Shown: positions 8,918 through 17,274 of the stretch, one piece after another | How positions within the stretch are numbered: position 1 is the first letter of the stretch | How the letters are laid out: every line of letters starts with the position of its first letter | Assembly (NCBI RefSeq): GCF_025993685.1 | Contig: NZ_DAJPEN010000001.1 | Span: 3,968,001 to 4,032,000, forward strand | From: Bacteroides mediterraneensis | GTDB lineage: Bacteria; Bacteroidota; Bacteroidia; Bacteroidales; Bacteroidaceae | DNA length: 64,000 nucleotides | Reading direction: 5' to 3' | Position numbers and translations under genes: made by a program | Notes under the pieces: model-generated | The model's input: the letters and a program-made list of their open reading frames with translations, nothing else | What the model was told of the DNA's origin: nothing | The model's database searches: none

Positions 8918-10552
8918 ATGAAGCGGTTTATAGTATGTATCTGGTTTGGTTGGATTATATCTTTCCTTTATGGGGCATCGGTATCTTTCGATGATATGCG
9001 CAGAAGGATTGCCTACGACCCTGTAGGTGCTCTTGCTGCGCTGGACAGTCTGGAGACCGGTTCGGCTTGTTCTTCCTATCAGGTAGATTATCTGCGGGCT
9101 TTGTCCTATCACACTCAGTCGCAGTATTACATGGCAGTGTATTATGTCCGTCGTGCATTCGTCAGCGAAGGCATGCAGCAAGATTCTATATTGGTTCCGT
9201 ATGCGTATATGCTGTGGGCCAAGTCGTCCATTCTCTCCTTTCAGCTGAAAGAAGCGGCCAAAGTGATTGCGGCAGGGAAAAACTATGCCTTGCAGCATCA
9301 TAATTTGGGTCTGAGGGCCAATATGCTGCAAATGGAAGGCGACCTTTACCGCAAGATGGGACTTCTGTCTAAAAGCTATGAATGCGTCATGAAGGCTATG
9401 GCACTGTTGTCGGGGGCCAAGGCACAGGAAGATTATCTCCTGCTTTCCAACAGTATGGGCTACCTGATGCTTTATTACATAAATGATAACCGGTTGCAGA
9501 AGGCCTGGGAAATAGGTCTGCGGCGGGAAGAAGTCCTTGCCGCGTGGGAAAAGTGCCTGACTGAAGATGCGCATGTGCTGGACCGTCATAAAGGTTTTTT
9601 CTACAGTAAGATGGCCTATCTGGCTTATAAGCTGAAAAAAAGGGGGCTGTCTGATGCTTATGCCGGAAAATTCTATGCAACCAATTTCTCCAAGACCCAG
9701 GCAGGCTTGCTCGAAATGAACGATTATCTGCTGAAGATAGGCCATTATGAGGAGGTATTGCACCACAATGAGGATTATCTGAACCAAGTGAATGAAGCAG
9801 ACTCCCTGAACCTCATCCGTCTTCGTACGCTTGCGCAGAGCAGCCAGGCATACCGCGCGTTGGGGGATTACGTGCATGCTTACCTCACGATGCTTCAGGT
9901 ACATCAGATTTCCCAGCAGATGGCTACCAGCCGCGAGCGCAGCCAGATACTCCAGCTGGCAGATGTGACGGAGGCTGCGGCCCGTGAATATCAGCTGAAG
10001 AAGGCCGATTATCACCTGGAAGTCCAGCATAACTTTATTTGGGGGCTGCTGGCCGTGATGCTGGTTTTACTGGTATTGCTTGGCGCGCTTTGGCGGGCTT
10101 TGTTCGTGATTCGCCGGAAGAACCGGAAAATGGCCGAGCTGGTGCTGAAGTTGGACAATCAGCGGGAGGAAAGCTTTTGCGTGGAAAAGGGGCAGAAGAG
10201 AGAAGAGGAGAAGGGGACAGATGAACAGCTGTTTTTCAATTTCGATCGCCAGGTGAAAGAGCAGCGGCTGTATTTGAACTATCAGCTGGGGCGCGATGAT
10301 TATGCCCAGCTGATGGGAGTGGACCGCAACCGTTTTGCCGCCATATTGAAGAAATTCACTTCCCACAATCTGAGTTCTTATCTCAACGAGCTTCGTTTGG
10401 AATATTCAGTCACCCTGTTTCGGGAGCATCCCGACTGGTCAATCAATAAGGTGGCGGAAGAAAGCGCGCTTCCCCGCACTTCTACCTTCTACCGGCTGTT
10501 TAAAGACAAGTATGGCATCAGTCCCAACAGTTTCCGGAAAACCCTGGACTGA
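8918..10552 (+). CDS. Membrane-bound TPR-containing AraC-type transcriptional regulator
   Basis: A 544-residue protein with a signal-anchor-like N-terminus (RFIVCIWFGWIISFLYG), a long helical repeat region of TPR type (about residues 30-360, presumed periplasmic), one clear membrane segment at 372-398 (NFIWGLLAVMLVLLVLLGAL), a charged linker, and a C-terminal AraC-type DNA-binding domain of which the second helix-turn-helix is best preserved (INKVAEESALPRTSTFYRLF, then GISPNSFRK). The architecture suggests an outside-to-DNA one-component sensor. It lies directly upstream of the fimbrial genes in the same direction, so control of that operon is a reasonable inference. The ligand is unknown. 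Confidence 0.8.
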   Translation: MKRFIVCIWFGWIISFLYGASVSFDDMRRRIAYDPVGALAALDSLETGSACSSYQVDYLRALSYHTQSQYYMAVYYVRRAFVSEGMQQDSILVPYAYMLWAKSSILSFQLKEAAKVIAAGKNYALQHHNLGLRANMLQMEGDLYRKMGLLSKSYECVMKAMALLSGAKAQEDYLLLSNSMGYLMLYYINDNRLQKAWEIGLRREEVLAAWEKCLTEDAHVLDRHKGFFYSKMAYLAYKLKKRGLSDAYAGKFYATNFSKTQAGLLEMNDYLLKIGHYEEVLHHNEDYLNQVNEADSLNLIRLRTLAQSSQAYRALGDYVHAYLTMLQVHQISQQMATSRERSQILQLADVTEAAAREYQLKKADYHLEVQHNFIWGLLAVMLVLLVLLGALWRALFVIRRKNRKMAELVLKLDNQREESFCVEKGQKREEEKGTDEQLFFNFDRQVKEQRLYLNYQLGRDDYAQLMGVDRNRFAAILKKFTSHNLSSYLNELRLEYSVTLFREHPDWSINKVAEESALPRTSTFYRLFKDKYGISPNSFRKTLD

Positions 10553-10898
10553 TGATTTCGGCATACGCAAATCATGCATGCGTAGATTATTTGAATTGTC
10601 GTTTGTGCTATTTTCTTCTATTCTCATTTTTCGGCAGATTTCTTGACAAAATGGGAATCTTTTTTGATAATATGAGAAGTTTTCACTTTATGCCATCTTC
10701 CATTTCTATATATCTTTGTAATCGAAATGTTAAAGATAATTGAAACTATGGAAAGAGTTTTCAGGGTAGATGCATAATTCTACCAGGGGATAAAAGCTTT
10801 TCTGATAAAAATTAGTGAACATTTGTTTTTATTCTTATAGAATAATATATGTTATGGTTTTAAACAAGTGAGTAACGCAAAGTTAAAAGAAAAAGGCT
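10553..10898 (+). other. Gene-free leader region ahead of the fimbrial operon
   Basis: This 346-base A+T-rich stretch holds no convincing gene. It contains a small stem TACGCA (10564-10569)/TGCGTA (10579-10584) after the regulator, a good -7 match TATCTTTG at 10711-10718 with only a poor -33 partner, and a stem-loop GGTAGA (10765-10770)/TCTACC (10779-10784). If transcription starts near 10725, the fimbrial operon has a leader of about 170 bases. I saw no long inverted repeats flanking the promoter that would suggest an invertible switch. Confidence 0.45.
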
Positions 10899-11459
10899 AT
10901 GAAAAAAACACTTGTATGGATATTTTGTGTGTTTGTATGCGTATCGGTATCCGCTCAAAAAATAGCTGTGAAAACGAACATGCTTTATGATGTAACTACC
11001 ACGTTAAATCTTGGTGTAGAGTTTAGCGTGGCACCGAAGTGGACTATCGACGTGTCGGGTAACTATAATCCTTTTAATTTGGGTAATGACAAGAAGATGA
11101 AACACTGGCTGGTGCAGCCTGAAGCGCGTTACTGGTTCTGTGAGGCTTTCAACGGACATTTTCTGGCACTTCATGCATTGGGCGGACAGTTTAATGTCGC
11201 CGATATGGATTTAGGCATTTTCCCTTCTTTTAAGGACTATCGTTATCAAGGCAGCATGTACGGAGCCGGTATCGGCTACGGTTACCAGTTCGTGCTTTCC
11301 AAACATTGGAACTTGGGGCTTGAAATTGGTGCCGGATGGATACGTGCCCATTACGACCAGTATGATTGTCCGCATTGCGGGGAATGGCGTGGAAGCGACA
11401 AGAAAGACTATTTCGGCCTGACCAAGGCAGCCATATCCTTGATTTACGTAATTAAATGA
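10899..11459 (+). CDS. DUF3575 outer-membrane protein of the fimbrial operon
   Basis: A 186-residue protein with a signal peptide (MKKTLVWIFCVFVCVSVSAQ) and alternating hydrophobic/polar strands ending in aromatic residues, typical of a small beta-barrel or OmpW-like fold. The segment KIAVKTNMLYDVTTTLNLGVEF and the later WIRAHYDQYDCPHCGEWRG are characteristic of DUF3575 proteins that head Bacteroidetes fimbrial operons. A Cys pair (CPHC) in a predicted loop could be a disulfide or metal site. Its stop overlaps the upstream in-frame ATG of the DUF3868 gene, so the two are translationally close. Its exact role in pilus assembly is unknown. Confidence 0.75.
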   Translation: MKKTLVWIFCVFVCVSVSAQKIAVKTNMLYDVTTTLNLGVEFSVAPKWTIDVSGNYNPFNLGNDKKMKHWLVQPEARYWFCEAFNGHFLALHALGGQFNVADMDLGIFPSFKDYRYQGSMYGAGIGYGYQFVLSKHWNLGLEIGAGWIRAHYDQYDCPHCGEWRGSDKKDYFGLTKAAISLIYVIK

Positions 11460-11473
11460 TGGAGGAACGCAGG

Positions 11474-12937
11474 ATGAAAAAATATATTCTCTCTCTCGTA
11501 TTCGTGCTGGCTGCCGGTATTCCCGTTCTGGGCCAGACTTCTTATCTGAGTGAAATAAAGATAGTGAACCGCGAAGTGGCGAAGACAGCCGACCGTCAGG
11601 CCCGTGTGAAGATGACGGTGAATCTGGATAATCTGGACATCAAAAAACAGCATTCGCTGCGCGTGGTGCCGGTCATTCTTTCTGCCGACGGCAGTCAGGA
11701 ACAGGAACTTCCTCCTTTTGTGGTGAACGGCAAAGTGCGCGATAAAGTGCAGCAGCGTACGGAAGCTTTTGAACATATCGATTTCAATCCCGGAGCCGTG
11801 GCAAAGATACGCCGTAAGAACGGTGAGGCTCAGACGGTGGATTACGAGGCATCCGTACCCTTCAAACGCTGGATGATTGGAGGCAATCTTCAACTCCGTG
11901 CGTATGTGACAGGCTGTGCCCAGTGTAATGACGGTGACGAAACAGCCACTACGGGCGATATTTTCCCACCGATGACTCCGGTTTACTATTCTCCGTTTAT
12001 CCAGCCAAAGGAAGAGATTGTGAAGCGTCGTTCCGAGACCCGTTCTGCACGCTTGCAGTTCCGTCAGGACAGCTATCGCATTGAGCCGAAGTACAAGGGC
12101 AACCAGGCAGAACTGGACACCGTGAGCAATTCCATTGCGCTGGTAAAAGATAACGATGACCTGACCATTACGGGGATTTATGTAACGGGTTACGCTTCTC
12201 CGGAAGGAACTTTTGCCTATAATATGAAGCTGTCTGAGCGTCGTGCGAAGGCCTTTACGGAATATATGAAAGACGATTTGAAAGCGATTGATCCGCAGCT
12301 TTACCACGTGGACTGGAAAGGTGAAGACTGGGTTGGTCTGCGTGAAGAGGTGGTGAAATGTTTCGACCTGCCGAAGCGTGAAGAAGTTTTGGATATCATC
12401 GATCATTGCGGGGATGACAAAGATGCCTGCGAAAAACAGTTGAAAGCGTTGGTACCACCGACCATCTATCAGTATTTGCTGAAGGAGTTGTATCCGGCAG
12501 TTCGTCGCAACGAATACCGTATAGAATACAATGTGCGTCACTTTACGGTAGAAGAGGGCCGGGAGATGATTAAGAACCATCCGGAGCTGATGAGCATAAG
12601 TGAGATTCAGCAAGTAGCCGACAGCTACGGTAAGGGAAGTCCTGAATATGTGGATTGCCTGGTGAGCGGTGTAAAGGCTTATCCAAGCGATGTGACGGCT
12701 GTGAACAATGCTGCACTGGCCCTGATGGAGGCCAACCGTACAGGTGAAGCTATCCGTTTGCTGGATAACGCTCCGGCAGAAGGCGAATTGCTGAATATGA
12801 AGGGAGTGGTTTATGTCAAGGCTGGCAATCTGGAAAAGGCCGTACAGGCTTTCTCTGAGGCGCAGGCTAAAGGCTATTCTCAAGCAGCAGAGAATCTGAC
12901 ACAACTGAAACAGTATATGGAATATATGGCCGAATGA
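11474..12937 (+). CDS. DUF3868 / OmpA-like domain protein of the fimbrial operon
   Basis: The start at 11474 gives a clean signal peptide (MKKYILSLVFVLAAGIPVLG); an in-frame ATG at 11456 would add six charged residues and is less likely. The N-terminal half (about residues 20-170) fits DUF3868. The middle has an OmpA-like signature (YVTGYASPEGTFAYNMKLSE, then RRAKAFTEYM), suggesting peptidoglycan contact. The C-terminus has short helical repeats (NNAALALMEANRTGEAIRLL). It probably anchors or braces the fimbrial assembly in the periplasm, an inference from operon position. It overlaps or abuts the DUF3575 gene and precedes the fimbrillin by 51 bases. Confidence 0.75.
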   Translation: MKKYILSLVFVLAAGIPVLGQTSYLSEIKIVNREVAKTADRQARVKMTVNLDNLDIKKQHSLRVVPVILSADGSQEQELPPFVVNGKVRDKVQQRTEAFEHIDFNPGAVAKIRRKNGEAQTVDYEASVPFKRWMIGGNLQLRAYVTGCAQCNDGDETATTGDIFPPMTPVYYSPFIQPKEEIVKRRSETRSARLQFRQDSYRIEPKYKGNQAELDTVSNSIALVKDNDDLTITGIYVTGYASPEGTFAYNMKLSERRAKAFTEYMKDDLKAIDPQLYHVDWKGEDWVGLREEVVKCFDLPKREEVLDIIDHCGDDKDACEKQLKALVPPTIYQYLLKELYPAVRRNEYRIEYNVRHFTVEEGREMIKNHPELMSISEIQQVADSYGKGSPEYVDCLVSGVKAYPSDVTAVNNAALALMEANRTGEAIRLLDNAPAEGELLNMKGVVYVKAGNLEKAVQAFSEAQAKGYSQAAENLTQLKQYMEYMAE

Positions 12938-12988
12938 AATAGGATAGAGAATCATATAAGAAAATGTGTAATTTAATTTTTATTTGTT

Positions 12989-14518
12989 ATGAAATTGTCT
13001 AAAAGTTTATTTTTGGCATTTGCGGGCTTGGGTTTGTTCGCATGCTCTAATGAAGACAATGTACCGTCGGCTGACAACAGTCATAGTGGTACATTCTTGA
13101 CGTTGACTTTGGTAGGAACAGAAAACAGTGGTTCTAGAACGGTGGCTGGAGAAGATGGTACAGTGGAAGGAACGGTAGCAGAGTCAACGATTTCAGAAGC
13201 TATGGTAGTTTTGTGTGCTTCTGATGGAACTATACAATCTGCAAAGAAAGTGAGTTGTATAAAAAAGGATGATAGCAGCGTGGAAACTTATCCGGTAGAA
13301 GCTGGAGTGGGTACTTATTATGTGTATGTGATTGCAAATCCGGGAACTACTTTGTTTGATGGAATTACAGGTAATATTAAGAGCTTGGAGAAAGCAATTA
13401 CAAGTAGTGCTGATTTTGCTACAAATAGTCAATTCCTGATGTTTAGTGAATGTCATGGAACTGATAAGACAGGAGGGCAGGAGATAACCGTATCTGCTGA
13501 AAATGATTATGACAATCCGGCTAGGACTGCTGAACCTATCAAACTCGACCGTTTAGCAGCAAAGATTACTTATGAAGAAAAACAAGGGGGGGTCGATATT
13601 AGTGCTGCAGAAGGAGAGTTGACAGAATTGACTGGGATTACATTCAATGGTTTTGCTTTGGTAAATGGAATCAAAAATTTTTATCTGCAACAGCATTGGA
13701 ATGCGGCTGCCCCTACTGCTACGGGAACTTCCCATATAAATACTTTGTTAACCCCCACAGTAACGAATAATGCTTCTGATAATTTTTATAACAGATGGGA
13801 TGATTTCCGTACGGTGACTAAGGTAAGTGATTCTTATACTGCAGCTGTTGATGTAAAGAATACTTCTTTTACTACAAATGCTTTATATTGTATGGAAAAT
13901 AACTCAGGATCAACAACTGATAATTGTTTTGCTGAGGGCTCAGATTTGAATGGTAATACTACGGGGGTAATTTTTAAGGCCACAGCTACGGTTGCAGGAA
14001 GTGATGAATGTGCAGGAAAGAACTGTTTCTATGCCTACAATGGCGAGTATTTTGCTACATTGGGGGCTGTTCAAGCTAAATATTCAGCAGTATTTGATGA
14101 TAAAGATGGACTTGACAATGATAGATTAGAAGAACTAGCAGTAGCGGAGGCTGAGTTGAAATCAGCTAAAGCCGGAACGGCAAGCGAAGAAGCTACAGTA
14201 AAAACTATTTCTGACTTCCGTGTGAAATACAATATTCATGTGTATGAAGACGGAGTGATGTATTATACACATTATATTGAAGATCAAAACTATACGGCAG
14301 CAGATAGTGAACAGGCTCAAGTGAACTATCAGTCTGTTATGCGTAATACTATTTACGGATTGACTGTAAATTCTGTAAAAAATATTGGAGATGATATTCC
14401 GGGTGGATGGAATCCGGATACTGATCCGGAAGATCCTACTACTCCGAAGACTTATTTGGTGGTAGAGTGCCAGGTAAATCATTGGGTTTTGAGTAATTAC
14501 GATGTAGACTTGCAATAA
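12989..14518 (+). CDS. Mfa1-type major fimbrillin lipoprotein
   Basis: A 509-residue prolipoprotein (SLFLAFAGLGLFACSNED; lipobox Cys about residue 19) with the FimA/Mfa1 pattern: a hydrophobic N-terminal strand (TFLTLTLVG), Arg-containing early segments that can be cut by an Arg-specific protease during strand-exchange assembly (SRTVAGEDG), and the C-terminal strand VVECQVNHWVLSNYDVDLQ, close to the Mfa1 C-terminal motif that ends in DVDL. The gene is clearly A+T-richer than its upstream neighbours and uses many T-ending codons, suggesting diversifying exchange. A 13-bp perfect hairpin follows its stop, which could set its transcript level apart from downstream genes. Confidence 0.8.
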   Translation: MKLSKSLFLAFAGLGLFACSNEDNVPSADNSHSGTFLTLTLVGTENSGSRTVAGEDGTVEGTVAESTISEAMVVLCASDGTIQSAKKVSCIKKDDSSVETYPVEAGVGTYYVYVIANPGTTLFDGITGNIKSLEKAITSSADFATNSQFLMFSECHGTDKTGGQEITVSAENDYDNPARTAEPIKLDRLAAKITYEEKQGGVDISAAEGELTELTGITFNGFALVNGIKNFYLQQHWNAAAPTATGTSHINTLLTPTVTNNASDNFYNRWDDFRTVTKVSDSYTAAVDVKNTSFTTNALYCMENNSGSTTDNCFAEGSDLNGNTTGVIFKATATVAGSDECAGKNCFYAYNGEYFATLGAVQAKYSAVFDDKDGLDNDRLEELAVAEAELKSAKAGTASEEATVKTISDFRVKYNIHVYEDGVMYYTHYIEDQNYTAADSEQAQVNYQSVMRNTIYGLTVNSVKNIGDDIPGGWNPDTDPEDPTTPKTYLVVECQVNHWVLSNYDVDLQ

Positions 14519-14532
14519 ATGGAAGAGAAAAG

Positions 14533-14563
14533 TCCATGGAACAGTTTGTGACTGTTCCATGGA
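14533..14563. promoter_or_regulatory. 13-bp perfect hairpin after the fimbrillin gene
   Basis: TCCATGGAACAGT (14533-14545), loop TTGTG, ACTGTTCCATGGA (14551-14563). No T-run follows (TTGTATAAAAG), so it looks more like an mRNA-stabilising or partial-termination hairpin than a full terminator. The remaining 126 bases before the next gene show a T-rich stretch and no clear promoter. Confidence 0.6.
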
Positions 14564-14689
14564 TTGTATAAAAGTCGGTAGACTATACATGTTTTTTTGC
14601 AACATTTGTTTTGTTGCCCCGAAGTAGAAAACAATGAGGGAATGTCCTAAGTGGGCTTCCTGCGATATATAAAATAAAAGCACTGAATC

Positions 14690-15727
14690 ATGAAACGAAG
14701 TCAGAAAGTAGGGATGTGGAGCATGCTGGTAACAGCGTTCTGGGTATTGCTGTGTACATCTTGTATTCGTGAAGACAGAGATGATTGTCCGGCTACTGTA
14801 GGCCACGGTGTGAAAGTGAACTTTCGTTACACGTATAATATAGTAGAGAATGATGCTTTTGGAAAGGAAGCGGAGAATGTACGTGTATGGATTTTTGATG
14901 AAGAAGGAAAGTTCGTTTCCATGCAAGAAGATGAAGGTGATCACATTGTGAATGGTTATACTTTGGCGTTGCCGTCTTTGTCAGTGGGTAAGTATAAACT
15001 GGTGGCTTGGGCAAAAAGTATGGATTATGATGATGAACTGTCGGAGTTCTCTTTTCCAGATTTGATTGCGGGACAATCAACGGTGAGTGATTTAACTGCT
15101 TATTTGAACCGCGATGAAGACAATGTGTGCAGTACCCGTTTGAACGGACTGTTGAGCGGTACGCTGGATGTGGAAGTGACGGGTGCAGAAGAAGAAGTCT
15201 TCACAATCGACATGATGAAGTGTACCAATACATTGCGTGTTATCTTGATGCCGGCTCGTGCGGGACAGACTTTATATCAGGAAGATTATTCGTTTGTGAT
15301 TGACGGAAAGAATGGATGGTTGGATTATAAAGCCGATCCTTATGGGCAGGGTGAAGTGACCTATAAGCCTTATTATCAGGAATTGTTGAGAGATGAAACT
15401 GTATCTGGAGAATCACGTGCGGACGATGCGGAAATCAATCATGCGGTGGTGGCCGAACTCAATACGTCAAGAATGATGGTAGACCAAGGGCCTCGTTTTA
15501 GAATTATCAATAACAGGACCGGAAAGGATGTGTTAGACATTAATTTGACATGGTTTCTGTCACTGCAGGCGGTAGGAGAGCATCGTGCGGAATGGGATGA
15601 TCAGGAATATCTGGATCGTCAGGATACGTATGCCGTTACTTTCTTTGTGGATGGAGATACTTTCCTGCAAAATTATATCATCGTCAATGGATGGGTAATT
15701 TCATTGGAAGATGTGACTTTAGGCTGA
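14690..15727 (+). CDS. FimB/Mfa2-family fimbrial anchor lipoprotein
   Basis: A 345-residue lipoprotein (VTAFWVLLCTSCIREDRDDC; lipobox LCTSC). Immediately after the Cys comes a typical Mfa2-like start (VKVNFRYTYN) and the segment ENVRVWIFDEEGKFV, followed by a strand that ends in a short-chain loop. In Porphyromonas, FimB and Mfa2 anchor the fimbria to the outer membrane and limit its length; position directly after the Mfa1-type gene supports the same role. It ends with IIVNGWVISLEDVTLG, which resembles the C-terminal donor strand of this fold. It is spaced 27 bases from the next lipoprotein gene. Confidence 0.78.
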   Translation: MKRSQKVGMWSMLVTAFWVLLCTSCIREDRDDCPATVGHGVKVNFRYTYNIVENDAFGKEAENVRVWIFDEEGKFVSMQEDEGDHIVNGYTLALPSLSVGKYKLVAWAKSMDYDDELSEFSFPDLIAGQSTVSDLTAYLNRDEDNVCSTRLNGLLSGTLDVEVTGAEEEVFTIDMMKCTNTLRVILMPARAGQTLYQEDYSFVIDGKNGWLDYKADPYGQGEVTYKPYYQELLRDETVSGESRADDAEINHAVVAELNTSRMMVDQGPRFRIINNRTGKDVLDINLTWFLSLQAVGEHRAEWDDQEYLDRQDTYAVTFFVDGDTFLQNYIIVNGWVISLEDVTLG

Positions 15728-15754
15728 GTATGTGAAACAGGAAGAAGAGTTTTT

Positions 15755-17260
15755 ATGTATAAGATAGGGTGGATTTATTGGGTAGTCCTGGGGGCGTTGA
15801 TAAGCCTGTTGCCGGGTTGTAAGGAAGAGGTTAAAGAGGAAGCGACGTATGCACATGTTGTGACATTAAATTTTCCTTCTTTGCAGCCTTACACCACTCG
15901 TACGCGTGCGGAGGGAATTGTAAATGCTGAAGAAGGAGAGAGCACATTTTATAATGCTCGTATCTGGATTTTCGGTTCTTCTGCCGCTGATGAGGATAAG
16001 GCATTGGCTTATAAGTATGTGCCTGATGCCTTACGTTATACAGATAATATGGGCACGTTGCGGGTAGAAATGGTTCTTCCTTCCGAGTGGGAAGGCGAGT
16101 CGGACATCTATGTGCTGGTGAACGGAGGAGAGGAAACCGGATTGTCTGCTGAATCTTCACGGAAGGCACTTAAGGAGGCTGTTTTCAGTAAACCATATTC
16201 TATGTTGACAGATGAGGGACTGTTGATGTCAAGAATTGTAACGGGAATCACCAGAACCCAGTTGGAGACGGGGACTTTCCAGATTCTGCTGGAAAGGGGG
16301 GTGGCCAAAATGGGCTGCTATTTTACAAATCAGACCAGTGAGGATTTTAGGGTGACTTCAGTTGCTTTTAGCAGATTGTCATCGCAAGGTACGGTCTTTC
16401 CTGAATCAGTAATGGCTGACAAGGTCACTTCGCGTCCTACTGCCCCTTCTATACCGAATACTTCTGTTTCTTCTGAAAGTTTCACGATAACTGTTCCGGA
16501 AGCGACCACATTTGGGACAGGCCAGTCTAAAATCATTCAGGAGGAAGGCAAGGAACAGGCCTATCTTGACGCCCTGAATCAGACAGCTACTTCTCTGACT
16601 CCATATTATATTCATGAAGCAGCTTCAAATCAAGTGAAATGTGTCATTCGGTATACAATAAATGGGGAATTCAGAAGTCGGGAGGTCGTGTTGGATGGCA
16701 GTATCATACGTAATCATTTTGTCGTGGTATATGCTCACTATTCGGGAGAACTGAATTTGAATTTCGTGGTATTTCCGTGGGATACTGAAGATGAAATTTT
16801 CATTAGCTATAATGACCAGTTTAAGGGTAGTCTTGTCCTTTCCAGTCAGGATGTACGTGTTGAGGGAGATAAAGCGTATGCTACGGTGTTTAATGATGAA
16901 AACCGCCAGGTGACGTTTACGATGGAAATGGAAGTTCCTGTTGGTGCTAGGTGGACTGCCAATTTATCAAATGGAAATGAATTTGAGCTGTATAGTGAGT
17001 CAAGTGCTTCTGGTACGGCTTCGGGTATTGGTGGAGCGGGACCGGTCACTTTTTCTGTTCGACCTACTCAGGCATTTGATGCAGCTGTAGAACGTGAAAC
17101 AGAACTTTATATAACCTTGACCCGTTTGGTGGATGGAGGAGAAACAGAAAACGGAGAGCAGGTTATCAATAATGAAGGGAATCATCCTGGAACTATTACT
17201 CGTATCCGGATACGTCAGGTTTCAGCTGACCAGTGGGATGCTGCTGCCATTCAACCATGA
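15755..17260 (+). CDS. Fimbrillin-like surface lipoprotein, probable accessory or tip subunit
   Basis: A 501-residue lipoprotein (WVVLGALISLLPGCKEEVKE). The mature protein begins with a basic-residue segment (TTRTRAEGIVNAEEGEST) and the fimbrillin-style strand FYNARIWIFGS, like the vW/IF motif of FimA/Mfa families. The rest is beta-rich (VVFPWDTEDEIFISYND; SSQDVRVEGDKAYATVF) and ends QVSADQWDAAAIQP. I cannot assign it to Mfa3, Mfa4 or FimC-E specifically. It is in tight series with the anchor gene upstream and the 752-residue gene 14 bases downstream, so it is likely a structural minor subunit. Confidence 0.65.
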   Translation: MYKIGWIYWVVLGALISLLPGCKEEVKEEATYAHVVTLNFPSLQPYTTRTRAEGIVNAEEGESTFYNARIWIFGSSAADEDKALAYKYVPDALRYTDNMGTLRVEMVLPSEWEGESDIYVLVNGGEETGLSAESSRKALKEAVFSKPYSMLTDEGLLMSRIVTGITRTQLETGTFQILLERGVAKMGCYFTNQTSEDFRVTSVAFSRLSSQGTVFPESVMADKVTSRPTAPSIPNTSVSSESFTITVPEATTFGTGQSKIIQEEGKEQAYLDALNQTATSLTPYYIHEAASNQVKCVIRYTINGEFRSREVVLDGSIIRNHFVVVYAHYSGELNLNFVVFPWDTEDEIFISYNDQFKGSLVLSSQDVRVEGDKAYATVFNDENRQVTFTMEMEVPVGARWTANLSNGNEFELYSESSASGTASGIGGAGPVTFSVRPTQAFDAAVERETELYITLTRLVDGGETENGEQVINNEGNHPGTITRIRIRQVSADQWDAAAIQP

Positions 17261-17274
17261 TAAATTGAGAGTAT

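Noticed and set aside
10552..10743. Short open frame between the regulator and the fimbrial operon
   Set aside because: It spans the TATCTTTG promoter match and overlaps the regulator's stop; no signal or domain and no spacing to suggest translation.
10553..10898. Invertible promoter for the fimbriae
   Set aside because: I looked for paired inverted repeats of 10 bases or more around the promoter and saw none; no invertase gene is adjacent.
11444..12955. A 503-codon minus-strand frame across the DUF3868 gene
   Set aside because: The plus-strand gene has a signal peptide and an OmpA-like motif and fits the operon; the minus frame does not.
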